DNA from: Agaricus subrufescens
Taxonomy: Eukaryota > Basidiomycota > Agaricomycetes > Agaricales > Agaricaceae
Assembly (NCBI GenBank): GCA_029945375.1
Contig: CM057062.1
Location: forward strand, 1,116,001-1,180,000
Reading direction: 5' to 3'
Length of the DNA: 64,000 bases
Shown here: positions 47,176 to 59,448 of the stretch, one piece after another
Layout: the number at the start of each line of letters is the position of its first letter
Position numbering within the stretch: the first letter of the stretch is position 1
Notes under the pieces: generated by a model
Databases searched by the model: none
What the model saw: the letters and a program-made list of their open reading frames with translations, nothing else
What the model was told of the DNA's origin: nothing
Translations under genes and position numbers: made by a program

Positions 47176-50137
47176 ATGCCCGCCTTCTCCTTGCATGTCC
47201 CTCGGTTCTTGCGTTCACGCCGCTCACAGCGCTCTCGTTCACCAAATCCGCCTCCCGCTGACCCGGGTGATAACGATCCGCATCCTAGCCCTTCTCCCGC
47301 CTTGTCCTCTCGTCCTCCCTCTACACGCGGTGCCCTGGAGCAGCCTGTGCATGCCGCTGGCACCTCTCGTCCACTACCCTCAAGTGATCAAACAAATCCT
47401 CCAATTTCTGTAGGTCGCAGTCGTGATGACAGGTCAACAGGAGATTGCAGTGGTCCGCCCTCGCAGGCTCTACAGCCAATCACCATTGTTGGGCCGCAAT
47501 CTACGCCCCAGTCTACTCCCCAGGACTCCATTACGCATCCGCCCGCTCCTCTACCCCATCTTCCTGATTCCCAAGATTCGACTCAATCCATGCATCCCAC
47601 ATATTCGCTCATGGAGGTGTCACAACAATCTTCCGGCTTGGAACACCAGCGCGTGAGTGCTGTTTGTGATTAAGCCTGTGAGCTGGGATGCTGAGGCGTT
47701 CTAAGACAAACCCAGAGAGGGGCACGCCCCTGCCGCGGTACCCGGCCCAAGAAAGCTTCAGAGATGCACATGATTTTACGATATTGGGAGCAAACTTTAT
47801 TGAGCACAACGAAGGCAATGGTAAGAAATGTACAGTTTGCCAATATATGTCAGGAGTTGAACGTTGTCTTTGCTAGTCATATTGACAAACAATATCAACA
47901 TTTCGACAAACTGTAAGTAGCCTGCCTCTTTTGTTGCCACTACTAATCGCCACTCTGGCAGTCATGGAGAAGCTTTTCGAAAAGACGATCCGTGGAGCAG
48001 CGTCTGATTCCTCCGATCGCCATCCACCACCACGTTGTCATCCCGGCACACGTTTGGACCTCCTCGATCGATGCCTCCATTTCATCGCCCACTGCAGTGA
48101 CCAGCAAAAGATGCGTTGGGTAGTTGGCTCAGCTGGTGTAGGCAAGTCGGCCATCATGCAAAGCGTCGCCGACTCTCCCCAACTTAAAGTGGCCTCCAAC
48201 GCGTCGGTCTTCTTTTCTATCAACGGACGCGATGATGGAACCAAAGCCATTATGACATTTTCCTACCAACTTGCTGCGAAATCTGAAGCGTACTGTCGGA
48301 TCATTGAGGACAAGATAAGGCGTGAACCGTCCCTCCTGGAGTCATCCATGCCTGTCCAATTCGAAAAGTTCATCATTGATCCGTTCATCCACGACCGCAG
48401 CCTGAATTCTGCTGGACGTGTGTTGATCATTATCGATGGACTTGATGAGTGCAAACAAACCCATATCCAGCTCGAGCTCCTCCGACTTATCTCTACTTTC
48501 TGCATCTCACACCCTTCCTCACCCGTTGCATGGCTTATCGCTAGCCGCCCCGAAACGCACATCACTTCTTTCTTTTCTAACCCCGAAGTAGCACCAGCAT
48601 ATGAGAAGGAGGAGATTGCCGTGGATTCTGACAAGGCTCGGGCAGATGTTGAAGCATATCTTCGCGATGAGTTGACAAAGATGCGGAGGACATTTGACTT
48701 TCTCGGTCCTCAATGGCCTGACGAGCAACATCTATGGAAATTGGCGCGTGCTGCTGGCGGGCTATTTGCCTATGCGGTTACTGCCGTTAGATATATCGGA
48801 GATCCAGATGTTGGAGATCCGGTAACACAGCTCTCTGACGTCCTGAATGTCATTGATGAACTTCCTCTGCACGATGTACCAGAGGATCAGCATCCAATGG
48901 CTCTACTTGATGCGTTGTATACCCAAGTTCTATCGACTATTCCTCGCAGAGTGTTGATAAATATTCGAAAACTCTTATTGTTACTGGCATCGCATTGGTA
49001 TTTTGCTCTCTTTGTACATGACGTGAACTTTGTTGTCCTGTGCAATTGGTTAAGTATGACTGCCGATGAAGCATACGCTGCTCTCAATCGCCTCCGGTCT
49101 GTTCTGAACTTTCCCCAACGCCATGAAGCCCATCAAAGAGCGCCCGAACCATACCATAAATCATTCATCGACTACCTATACCGGTCCGGATTTTTGCCTG
49201 ATATCCTACTTGAAGCGCAGAAAATCAAGACCCAGTGCGCATTTAGGGTACTAAATGAAGCTTCTGGTGGTGTTGATCTCGGTGATCGCGAGTATTGGTC
49301 TAATTATGGCTCGCTGGCTCACACTGGTAATACCAGTGGCCAGATTTCGACTACTTGGCAGGTTAATGAGGGAGGTGACTGGGATGATGATAAAACAAGG
49401 CTAGCTTTGTATAAGCTGGCTATGGGAGAGGTTGCGGTCGGGATGAGACGAGGAGATCCGGTGTTCCAGACCGAGTTCTGCGCTTGGCTCTTGGTCACTC
49501 AATTTGCGAATTATGACGGTGACGATTTTCCACATCATGAGTTGTGCGAATTTGTGCTTGTGAGTGCCACAGAATCTGTTTCTTTCACATCTGTGTGGCT
49601 AAAATTATGCATCAGGATAAATCTCGGTGTCATCGATTCATGATGTGCGGCATACTGAAGCAAATACCTACCAGGGTAATTCCCATTAGCATAATCGATG
49701 ATTATGTCCCAGTTAAGCTACATTTCTATCGTCCTGCGACAACGACCACTCTACCTGACCCATGGAATTCATCTTGCGAGGTGAGTGAAGTATTTGTGTT
49801 TGAGTGTATCCGTTGAAGTTGTGCTGTACAGCATGAACGGGTGGGCCAATGGGACCAAGGACAGGAGCACAGTTGGACAACGGTCTTTGAGAAACGCCAT
49901 TGTCCTTCCTGCCTTGAAAGGCTTACACGCCAATTCAAGAGTTGGGTTGACCGTCACCCGGATCATACCATCCCCATTATCTTCACTTCAACGTACTTCT
50001 GCTGTGTTGAAGTTCGGCTTGTTGATCCGGAGGATGGTGTATCAGAGTGGACTTATCAGTTGTGGCTTTGGCAAGATGAAGCTGATGGGCGCGAGAAGCT
50101 TAGAGAGCACTCTATAACATGTTTTTCTACCGAGTAG
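47176..50137 (+). CDS. NACHT-domain NLR-like protein N7
   Basis: Subclade B. Exons: 47176-47652, 47706-47820, 47877-47912, 47962-49559, 49616-49780, 49832-50137, in phase, about 898 aa. Exon 1 (159 aa) starts MPAFSLHVPRFLRSRRSQRS. Exon 2 has FRDAHDFTILGANFIEHNEG. The NACHT exon has Walker A GSAGVGKS, Walker B IIIDGLDEC and IASRPETHITSFFS. Its variable stretch reads SHWYFALFVHDVNFVVLCNW. Exon 6 has the Cys pair CPSC and VDPEDGVSEWTYQLWLW. No disabling change was seen. It lies in the middle of a roughly 5.8-kb tandem duplication and shares flanks with N6 and N8. Confidence 0.85.
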
Positions 50138-51700
50138 CTCTCATTTCGAATTCTGGCACTAATTAGTATCTCTGACATCGTGCTTAATGGACGCGTTCTG
50201 CGATCTCTGTACAACTTTTGACGTCATGCATATACAGTCTGATTAAATGACACCAATATACTTCTTTTATCAACTCGTTCTTGTTTCCGTCTCAGGGCTG
50301 AGTTCTGGTGTCATGTACAACCGGCACTTGGTCAATGTATTTCCATTTTAATCCGTAACCTTGAGCAAAGGCAGCCTCACCGGACTCAAGGCAGTCCCCA
50401 ATTTTTCAGCGACAACCACTCCCCACGGCAAGGAGTATGTTCTTCGCATTACGTGCGTATTCTATCTATCATTCTGCCAGTAGTGCTCGTGGTAGCTCTA
50501 TCAAACTTGCGGATGCTAATACACTAGTTCACCTCCTCCGCTAGTGATATAATAAATAGCGAATATTTCATTCTTCAGCTCACGATTCACGTCCATGTTG
50601 GCCTTCCAGAACACAGGAACACGTTTGACTGTCTGACAATGGTGTATTGTCATTGTATACATCTGCAGCCACGAGAGACAGATGTGCTGGATCTTCTGTG
50701 AGGCTGGAATTGCATGGGTCATCAGCTATTGCGCAGGATGCTGCCTTTGGTGTCTCTGAAGTTCTCTGATACCTTGCTGGGGTTCGTCTACTTTTCGATC
50801 AACAAAGATGAGAAAACTCAAGCCGCCATTCTGCTTCCTACAGGTTTGCTTGACATGTATCACCGCGTTATCAAAGTGGTTTGTCAGTCTTTCGGCTGTT
50901 AATGACAATTAGATTCTTCCACAGGTTTGGTTTGATTTCATGGTAGCGCGGATTGTCCATTATTCTAGCCTTGATGCATTTAGTGACTGCTTTAACCATC
51001 CAAAACTTCATAGTTTGCCTCTAGCTGTGGCATTGTAACATGTATCTCCTCATGTATTGTATGACTGATTCGCAGCCACCCAAGCCACATGCTACCCTCC
51101 TGTTTCTGGGGCTCGAGGTCCCATCAGTTTACGAGAAGAGTAATTTCTTAGAGCAATATTGACCCATTTCTCTATGGTGTACTTATAGATATTGCAAGGG
51201 TGTCTAATCCCCGTGATCATGGAGGGTATAACTTGAAGGAACAGAAGTTGTGGTAGCTCGCCAATGTTCGGGATCGGTGGTTGTATATGCGCATGTGATG
51301 ATCGACTGTATCTTGATGAATAGCAGAATGTAACTGGACGTGTGTAATATTAGTAAAGTTGTATGAGGGATGGTGCACTGCGATCATGCTTCTAGAGTAA
51401 ACGCTGTCTTTATCTTGAGAAGTGGGACAGTGTGTTTTACATGACACGTCGTATGATTCTTGTTTGTTCCGGGTGGTAAAGTTGGGCCTCAATGCCAGGA
51501 ACGCTTGATCCACGGCATATTAAAGTGCATACGACATACAAGGGGCGGGATTTCATGTACATTGCGACAAGTTTGTCATTCCACTAAAGCGGTGGTACAT
51601 CTATCGTATCTCATGGAGTTCATCCTGCGGCTTGAAAGACTTGCAGCCGCTGGCTTTGTCGAGTTGAATACAGTGATTCCGTTGAACACATGAATAAGAA
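50138..51700 (+). pseudogene. 3' flank and eroded NACHT relic between N7 and N8 (first)
   Basis: Copy of the relic at 44,466-45,750. The first 350 bp are N7 3' flank. The relic is recognised by GFVYFSINKDEKTQAAIL at about 50,780-50,835, the CTCCTGTTTCTGGGGCTCGAGGTCCCATCAGTTTACGAGAAG segment at about 51,110, the GAACAGAAGTTGTGGTAGCTCGCC segment at about 51,240 and an exon 5 trace at about 51,480-51,530. Multiple frame breaks. Confidence 0.65.
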
Positions 51701-52099
51701 AACCATACTAACACTACATGACGGTGATGTACCAGACATGCTCAATCCATCATTAACGCAAGTTGTGCGACTTGATGACGTAGTCAGTGTAGCTGGCCGC
51801 TCTGATCCAAGAAAAGTTGTCACCGGAGCGTACCGTAATGAACATAAGATTTTTTTCTGGCCAGGCCTTTCGCTTGAGGCTGAGGAGAAGATAGGAGAGG
51901 GTGCTGCAGGTGCCAGTGAACGGTGTCTTTGCTGATCAGTTGAGCGATGCGGGGAAGGGCTAATCACAGGCTCGAGTTTACTAATGAAGTGACTCAATAT
52001 ATATTCAACCGAATTGTATCGGGGAGGCTGGATGTAGAGGAACTTGAGGGGTTGATGAACAGGAGTGATAACGCTTAGGAGGCTGAGCAATGACAAGGC
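51701..52099. other. Repeated 3'-flank segment (second copy)
   Basis: Matches 45,780-46,179. It contains an open frame of 81 codons (51,690-51,935) that is interrupted in the other copy; probably not coding. Confidence 0.4.
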
Positions 52100-52740
52100 T
52101 ATAAATAACTTGCATGTCATTGTTGATCCGTTTCACAGCCACCAACTCGACGTGAATTATTCAACAACGTCCACCAAGTCCTATCAACCCATGATACATT
52201 TGCAGCAAAGTGAGGCGACCACCGAGACAGGCGCCTACTGCAGTGGTAGCTTCATTTGGCTGTCACGCTCCTGATTCTCCAGTGACAGGAACCCCCCCAC
52301 CCGAGTATGTACAATGGTAAGGAGTGCCTCGTTCGTATTAGAGGCCTATCCCTACTATGACTCTACTAGTCGTGCTCGTCGCACCTCTCGCAGACCTGTT
52401 TAAATAAATACACGAGCTCATGGCGCTGCTACTCGCAAGGTGAAGAAACATTATGTGGAAGAACATCCGACTTTGCAGTTTGCAATCTACCAACAGAATA
52501 TCCTTTCAGAACACGTTTAGCGTCCTAAACATGACAAGTTTACTTTACATGCAACAGCAATGGAGGGAAAGTGATGTCCTGGGTGGGATTGGAGTGGCAG
52601 GATCTACCATTGTGCCGGATGTTGCTATCGGAGTCCGTCCAGTTCCCCGATACCTCGCCAGAGTCGGTCTTCTTTTCATTTTAACTATAGAACCCAAGGC
52701 ATCATTAGTGGTGGTCGATGAAGCATAGAGTGAGTCAAGG
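52100..52740 (+). pseudogene. Eroded NACHT relic between N7 and N8 (second)
   Basis: Copy of 46,180-46,830: TATAAATAACTTGCATG, the GATCCGTTTCACAGCCACCAA leader, a degraded exon 1 region, then a P-loop-to-SVFFS remnant at about 52,540-52,700. Not open in any frame. Confidence 0.6.
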
Positions 52741-53042
52741 GAAATAGGGATGGTGAGGGATTTGGAGGAGGAGGGAGGAGTGTCTGATGGAACGGAGGAC
52801 CGGTCATGAGTAGGGAGAGATGCCAATTGAGCTGGTGATGTCAAGTTTGCGATAAGGTCATGGGGTGGAGACGTTGGCGAGTTTGATGCCTTGAAAGTTT
52901 GTAGATTGGCGCGCCCGATTGCCCACCACCCGACACACCGGCCGTGTGGGAAAGACGCGGGCACTAGTCCTTCGACGAAGGCACGTTGCACTTGTGTGAA
53001 TGCTTCGAAGCAGATGCTCCTTGCTGGTTCCCCTCATTGGCC
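52741..53042. promoter_or_regulatory. N8 upstream region, promoter class shared with N5 and N7
   Basis: Contains GATTGCCCACCACCCGACAC..CCGTGTGGGAAAG..CTAGTCCTTCGACGAAGGCACG directly before the start, as in N5 and N7. No TATA box was seen near it. Confidence 0.4.
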
Positions 53043-56005
53043 ATGCCCGCCTTCTGTCTCCCCCTCCGCCAGCTCTTGCCTTTTCGCCGCTCACAGCGCT
53101 CTCGGTCACCAAATCCGCCTTCAGCTGACCGTGGTGATAACGAAGCTCCATCCCGTGCTCCGCATCCCAGCCCTTCCCCTGCCTTGTCCTCTCGTCCTCC
53201 CTCTACACGTGGTGCCCCGGAGCAGCCCGTCCATGCCATTGGCACCTCTCGTCCGCTACCGTCAAATGACCTAACAAATCCTCCAATTTTTGTAGGTCGC
53301 GGTTGTGATGACAGGTCAACAGAAAATTGCAGTGGTCCACCCTCGCAGGTTCTACAGCAAATCAACGCTGTTGGGCTGGAATCTGCGCCCCAGCCCACTC
53401 CCCAAGATTCGATTGCGCACCCGCCCACTCATCCCCCCTCTCTTCCTGATTCCCAAGACTCGACTCAAGCCACGCATACCTCGTGTTCGCTCGTGGGGGT
53501 GTCACAACAATCTTTTGGCTTGAAACACCAGCGCGTGAGTGTTGTTTTGGATTATGTCTGTGAACCAAGACGCTGAGGCATTCGAAGACGACGCCAGGAG
53601 AGAGTTCAACGCTGCCACAGTACACAACGCAAGAAAATTTCAAAGATGCGCATGATATCACCATGGTGGGAACGACCTTCATTGAGGCCAAGCGAGGCAA
53701 TGGTAAGAGACATACAGTTTGCCTATATGTATCAGGAGCTCAACGATGTCTTTGCTAGTCACATTTACAAACATTAACATGTCGACAAACTGTAAGCAGC
53801 CCGCCTCTTTCGTTGCCAGTACTGATTGCTACACTTGCAGTCATGAGGGACCTTCTGGAGAGGACGATCCGTGGAGCAGCGTCTGATTCCTCCGATCGCT
53901 ATCCACCACCGCGATGTCACCCTGGCACACGTTTGGAAATCCTTGAACGATGCCTCCATTTCATCGCCAACTGCAGTGACGAGCAAAAGATGCGCTGGGT
54001 AGTCGGCTCAGCTGGTGTAGGCAAATCAGCCATCATGCAAAGTGTCGCCGACTCTCCCCAACTTCAAGTGGCCTCCAAAGCTTCGGTCTTCTTTTCTATC
54101 AATGGACGTGATGATGGAACCAAGGCCATTATCACATTTTCCTACCAGCTTGCCACGAAATCTAAAGTTTATCGTAATGTCATCGAGGACATAATTACAC
54201 ATGAACCATCTCTCCTGGAATCGTCGATACCTCGCCAATTCGAAAAATTCATTGTTGATCCCTTCATCCACAACCACGCCCTGAACTCTGCTGGCCGGGT
54301 GCTGATCATCATCGACGGACTTGATGAATGCAAACAAACCCATATCCAGGTCGAGCTCCTCGAACTTATCTCTACTTTCTGCATCTCGCACCCTTCCTCA
54401 CCTGTCGCATGGCTCATCGCTAGCCGCCCCGAAACGCACATCACTTCTTTCTTTTCTAGACCAGAAGTAGCACCGGCATATGTGAAGGAGGAAATTGCCG
54501 TGGATTCTGACAAGGCTCGGGCAGATGTCGAATCATATCTTCGCGACGAGTTGACAAAGATGAGGAGGACATTCGACTTTCTCGGTCCTCAATGGCCTGA
54601 TGAACAACATCTGTGGAAATTGGCGCGTGCTGCGGGCGGGCTATTCGCATATGCGGCTACTGCCACGAGATACATTGGAGATCCAAATGTTGGAGACCCG
54701 GTATCGCAGCTCTCTGACGTCCTGAATGTCATTGATGAGCTTCCTCTACACGATGTGCCACAGGACCAACACCCGATGGCTCTACTTGATGCATTGTATA
54801 CCCGAATTCTGTCGAATATTCCTCGCAGAGTGTTGATAAATATTCGAAAACTCCTATTGTTACTGGCATCCGATTGGGATTCTGCTCTCGACCTTCAAGA
54901 TGAAAAGAACTTTGTTGTCCTGTGCAATTGGTTAGGTATGACTGCCGATGAAGCATATGCTGCTCTCAATCGCCTCCGGTCTGTTTTGAATTTGCCCCAA
55001 CGCCATGAAGCCCATGGAAAAGTGCCCGAACCATTCCATAAATCATTCATCGACTACTTATACCGGTCCGCATTTTCGCCTGATATCGTACTTGAAGCGC
55101 AGGAAATCAAGAGCCAATGCGCATTCAGGGTATTAAACGAAGCCTCTGGTAGTGTTGATTTTGGCAATAGATATTATGGCTTTTACTATGGCAGGCTGGC
55201 TCATACTGGTGGTACGGGTGACCAGATTTCGATTACTTGGTGGATTAATGAGGGAGTTAACTGGGGTGATGATAAAACACGATTGGGTATGTATAAGCTG
55301 GCCGTGGGAGAAGTTGTGGCCGGGATGAAACGAGGAGATCCGGTGTTCCAGACCGAGTTCTGCATTCGGCTCTTGACCACTCAATTTGACAGTTATGACG
55401 AGGTTGATTTTCCATATCATGACTTGTGCGAATTCGTGTTTGTGAGTGCCACAGAATCTGTTTCTTTCATATCTGTGTCACTAAAATTATGCACCAGGAT
55501 AAATCTCGGTGTCATCAATTTATGATGTGCGGCATACTCAAGCAAATACCTACCAGGGCAATTCCCATCAGTGAAATCGATATTGATGTCCCACTTAAGG
55601 TGCAGTTCCATCGTCCCGTGACAACGATGACTCTACCTGACCCATGGAATTCATCTTGCGAGGTCAGTGAAATATTTCTGTTTAGGTGTATCCGTTGAAA
55701 GTTTTGCTGCACAGCATGAACGGGTGGGCCAATGGGACCAAGGAAAGGAGTACAGCTGGACAACGGTCTTTCAGAGAGACGAATGTGATTTCTGCTTTCA
55801 AAGGCTTGAACGCCAATTCGAGAGTTGGATTAGCCGTCATCCGGATCATACTGTCCCAATTATGTTCACTTCAACGTACCACACCTGTGTTGTAGTTCGG
55901 CTTGTTGATCCGGAGGATGGTGTATCAGAGTGGACTTATCAGTTCTGGCTTGGGCAAAATAGAGACGGCGAGCGTAAGAAGCTTAGGGAGCAAGCTATAA
56001 CATAA
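53043..56005 (+). CDS. NACHT-domain NLR-like protein N8
   Basis: Last intact copy, subclade B. Exons: 53043-53534, 53588-53702, 53759-53791, 53841-55441, 55498-55662, 55715-56005, in phase, about 898 aa. Exon 1 starts MPAFCLPLRQLLPFRRSQRS. Exon 2 differs more than usual (FKDAHDITMVGTTFIEAKRG). The NACHT exon has Walker A GSAGVGKS, Walker B IIIDGLDEC and the variable stretch SDWDSALDLQDEKNFVVLCNW. The C-terminal exon has CDFCFQRL and VDPEDGVSEWTYQFWLG. Intron 5 uses a GTCAGT donor where relatives have GTGAGT or GTAAGT. No stop or frameshift was seen. Confidence 0.85.
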
Positions 56006-56764
56006 TGTTTTTCTACTGAGTAGCTCTCATTTCAAATTCTGGCACTACTCAGTATCTCTGACTTCGGAATTTATGGATGTTTTCTGCGATCTCTGTACAA
56101 TTTTTGATGTTACGCATTCACATTCTGATTTAATGACGCTAATATACTTCTTTTATGAAATTGTTCTTGTTTCCGTCCCTGGGCTGAGTTCTGGTGTCAC
56201 GTACAGGCAGCACGTGTCTAATGTAGTTTCTTGCTACAGATCCTCTGATATCTCCTCAGCAGCCGTTTGGCGGGCAAATCAATTGATGCATGGTCTTGAA
56301 ATAGTTGCACCCACCGGCTATGAGAGATTGAATACAACGACTCTGTTGAACGCATGAATAAGAAAATCATAGGCCTACTATGTGACAGTAGTGTACCGTA
56401 CATGTTGAATTCGTCATTAATGTTGGTCAATTCAATGACTTTGTCATTGTGGCTTGTTGCTCTGATCCTAATAAAATCATAGCCAGAGCGTACCATAATA
56501 AATATGAGAGTTTTCCTGGCAAGGCTGTTCAAATGAAGCTGAGGTGAAGGTAGGGGAGGGCGCTGCAGGTAAACGGTGTGGTCGTTGACCGCTTTGGTGG
56601 CGTAAGGAGAGGCCGATCACGGGACCAGGTTGGCTAACGAAGTGATTCAACTTTGTGCAGCTGAATGGAATGTTGGATGCTGGGCGTTGAGCAACTTGAC
56701 AGAGTTAATATGCAAGATCGGAGTGATGACGCCTGATGATAGATGTAGACCAAGGCACAGAATA
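56006..56764. other. N8 3' flank
   Basis: Shows the same downstream blocks as N4 and N7 (GGCACTA.T.AGTATCTCTGAC.TCG, TTTCTGCGATCTCTGTACAA). Non-coding. Confidence 0.45.
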
Positions 56765-57228
56765 CATAAATAACTTGCATGTCATTGTTTGTGTGTTGTT
56801 GATCCGTTAATTCACAGCCACCAACTCGACGCGAATCATAGCTCGTACATCCAACAGCCTCCACCAAATACTATCGACTCCTACCCAGTCAGATGAACAT
56901 GAATAAGAACGACAGTGCGTGTGCTCAAGCCATCTCCTATGTCTTCCTCCTTTACTAGCTCTATTCAACCTCAGCAGTCCCCGATACTACAGCGCACATC
57001 ATATCCATTGTGGTTGCGTTCACTACGTTTTTTGATTCAGGGGCAAAAATTGTGAGTGCCCCTTGTCTGTGCCGTTTCCATCCGGGACATTAATCCGACG
57101 CTCAGACAGACATTCACTGCTGTGGCGGCCTCATTCCACTGCCCAAAAAGTTTTCGGTCACAGGAACCACCATGCAAGCACGTACAATGGTGAGGAGTAT
57201 CTCCTTTGCGTTACAGGCCTACTCTGAC
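56765..57228 (+). pseudogene. Truncated NACHT relic at the right end of the array
   Basis: Starts with CATAAATAACTTGCATGTCA and the CACAGCCACCAACTCGACGCG leader. An exon 1 end (TTTTTGATTCAGGGGCAAAAATTGTGAGTG) lies at about 57,028 and GTACAATGGTGAGGAGTATCTCCTTTGCGTTACAGGCCTACTCTGA at its end. The similarity to the relics at 38,766 and 46,180 stops abruptly at about 57,228, where unrelated GC-rich repeats begin. This looks like a junction with another element. Confidence 0.55.
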
Positions 57229-57370
57229 GGGCTCGCAGAAAAGTGCGGACGCGCTCGCGGACGCGGACCCGCGTGTTGTCCGCGCTTTTTCCCGAAAAGG
57301 CATCGAGTCCGCGTTGGACCCGCGCCCCCCATATAGCATCAAGCCGGCTGGCACGTCGCATAGGGACCGC
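57229..57370. repeat. GC-rich GCGGAC/GTCCGC repeat block (left)
   Basis: Dense copies of GCGGAC and its complement (GTGCGGACGCG, CGCGGACGCGGACCCGCG, GTCCGCG). The block starts exactly where the NACHT relic ends. It may be the terminal/subterminal region of the transposon that carries the MULE-like gene at 59,449. Confidence 0.5.
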
Positions 57371-58984
57371 TCTGGAGAGAAATGATAACTTTACAAACTA
57401 GTTTTCCGTAATACACACTCGCTGGTTTTAATAGAGATATAGAAAGACGTATTATATAGAAAGTTAAGTGACCGCGACCTTCATCAGTTCTTTAAAACAC
57501 GCAGAAAAGCATCCCCCATCCCATTTTCTATTGACTGTGGGGAAAACAGCCACCGTCTCACCGGCTTTCGGAGGTATGTGTGCCATTGCGAACGCTTTTC
57601 ACGACCGATCGTAGAAGCGAAGAGTGAGGTGCTTTGGCAGACTCTTGGGCTCATCCCTGCTATGGTGTGCGCCGCCCCTGCCTTACGTCAATAGCGAGCA
57701 TCGGGGCACTCGAAGAAAGCAGACGTACGTTACCAGGCCCACAAGCGGGCCCTGTAATCCCAATTTCTTACGCCGATCCAAAAGTCCTGGCCACAAGAGT
57801 GGCAGATAACACTCTATAGCCGTTTGGTCGGCCTGAGATAAACCCGCGAATTTTGGCGGGCCGAATATTCGAACGAACGGTCGCTTGATTACAGACTGAA
57901 GATGACGACTAACACCCAAGGTCAGTGGCATTCAAAAGAAAGAGCGCTTACACTTACCAGGGCTTGGGGAGAGCGGCCATCGATGCGGTAAGAACTGAGA
58001 GGGAGCCAAAGTTTATTCGATTAATTGAGGAGGGCGCAGCCACCTCCCATACTTGGTACATGTACACATAACCGTCGAGAAACTTAGCTGCAAGACATGT
58101 CCGTTGGACCTTTCGGCTGGCGGGAGATGAGCCCCGCTAGTGGTATGGCCAACAAGACCACGAAGCCTCTCGCATCAATAGGCGTAGAAGAAGATTTGTA
58201 CCATTACCGACGCGCACAGCAAGTCTGTAATTGTAGGCAGTCAATGATAATGATTAAAACTTTGGCCAAAGCCAGCACCAAGTGAATACAAAGACTTACG
58301 AGCATCTTTGCAGCTAGTGAGTGAGAGCTGAGAAAGACATGAAACGCAGAAACGTAGTGCGCAGCCATTTTTCCTGCGGTGCGCATTCGAAGATTCCTGT
58401 GAGTAGAGTCCTCTTGTTTAGAGAATCACCTACTATTTTACAGACCTCGTTTGCTGATAGGCTGGGGTCTAGGTGCGAATGTTCCCCGGGGCTACTAGCT
58501 TAGTTTACACCAACAAAAAGCGCAATACTCAATGAAGCTACGACTGGACGTGTGCATACGGTTGAGATGTGAAACACATTGTTTGAATCGTGGCAAGCTG
58601 CCCCTCATGCTCACCCCGCCAATTAACGTCCCTGTGTACTAGAGAGCACTCCCGGAATTTCTCTAGTCTAGATACTTCCCCCTTGTAGTTTAGCTATCGA
58701 GCATGGCTAGAATGAGTGTCGAGCAAAATCATTGAGAGAGTAGATCTCACCAGGCACCGCTATACCAGGTTTGCGACTGTTCACGAGGACGACCAAAGGA
58801 CATAAAGGTCGGCTGGAACGGTGCAGTCCCATTGGAGCGTGTCTTCGAAGTAGTACAAATATAGGTTCAGTGAAGCCAAAAGTGGCAACACATTTACCAA
58901 AAGGAAATTCATCACAACATCATTTGATCAGCTCCCACTCATAGACTCATTAATGCGATGATCAGGGTTCTTTTGCAGTTAACC
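57371..58984. other. Unassigned sequence between the GC-rich blocks
   Basis: Several overlapping short frames (for example 57,624-57,809 +, 57,683-57,931 -, 58,097-58,285 +) show no recognisable domain and no clear coding signal. No RNA gene was recognised. It is probably internal transposon sequence. Confidence 0.35.
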
Positions 58985-59190
58985 GCGTCGTGTGCGGGTT
59001 GAGTCCGCATCATCCGCATGCAGACCGCATTCTGTCCGCGTCGACCCCTGATTGGTCCGTGCCTGCCGCATCTGCCCGCGCCAGCCCGCGTCGAGTTGTC
59101 ATTGGTCCGCGCCTTTCCGCGTGCGGACGAGAGACATCCGCATCATGCAAAAAAAGACCGCGTGGCTCCCGCGCCTAGAGATAGCCCGAG
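58985..59190. repeat. GC-rich GTCCGC repeat block (right)
   Basis: Repeated GTCCGC/ATTGGTCCG(C/T)GCCT and GCCCGCG motifs, similar in composition to 57,229-57,370. The phrase ATTGGTCCG..GCC occurs twice (59,051 and 59,101). Located about 260 bp upstream of the MULE-like gene. Confidence 0.5.
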
Positions 59191-59448
59191 ACCTATTAGA
59201 ACCAGTGGCGGTGCCCGCCCGCGGCCATTTCCTAACTGGGCCCAGTCTCCGGCCGCATACAAACCCAAAACGGTAGAGAGAAATGCAGGGACGTAATATT
59301 TCTTGACAAAAACATTCCTGTAATATTGCGATAAGTACAAAATAGAATCTCAAACACGTACCACTAGGTATTAGGGGTTGAAAAATTTTCTTCTTTCTGT
59401 ACTCCACGCAGACCCAAATACTTCGCCAAAGCAGGCACCTGAGAGAGC

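Noticed and set aside
47854..47876. Longer exon 3 beginning GAGTTGAACG before the micro-exon
   Set aside because: With the phase-1 donor of exon 2 it gives a stop in N7; the acceptor at GCTAG/CCAG/ACAG keeps all eight frames open.
51690..51935. 81-codon frame MNKKTILTLHDGD.. as a small gene
   Set aside because: The duplicated copy at 45,780-46,020 has the frame interrupted, and no motif or promoter was seen.
57624..58285. Short overlapping frames right of the array as genes
   Set aside because: No recognisable domains, overlapping frames on both strands and GC-rich transposon-like surroundings.
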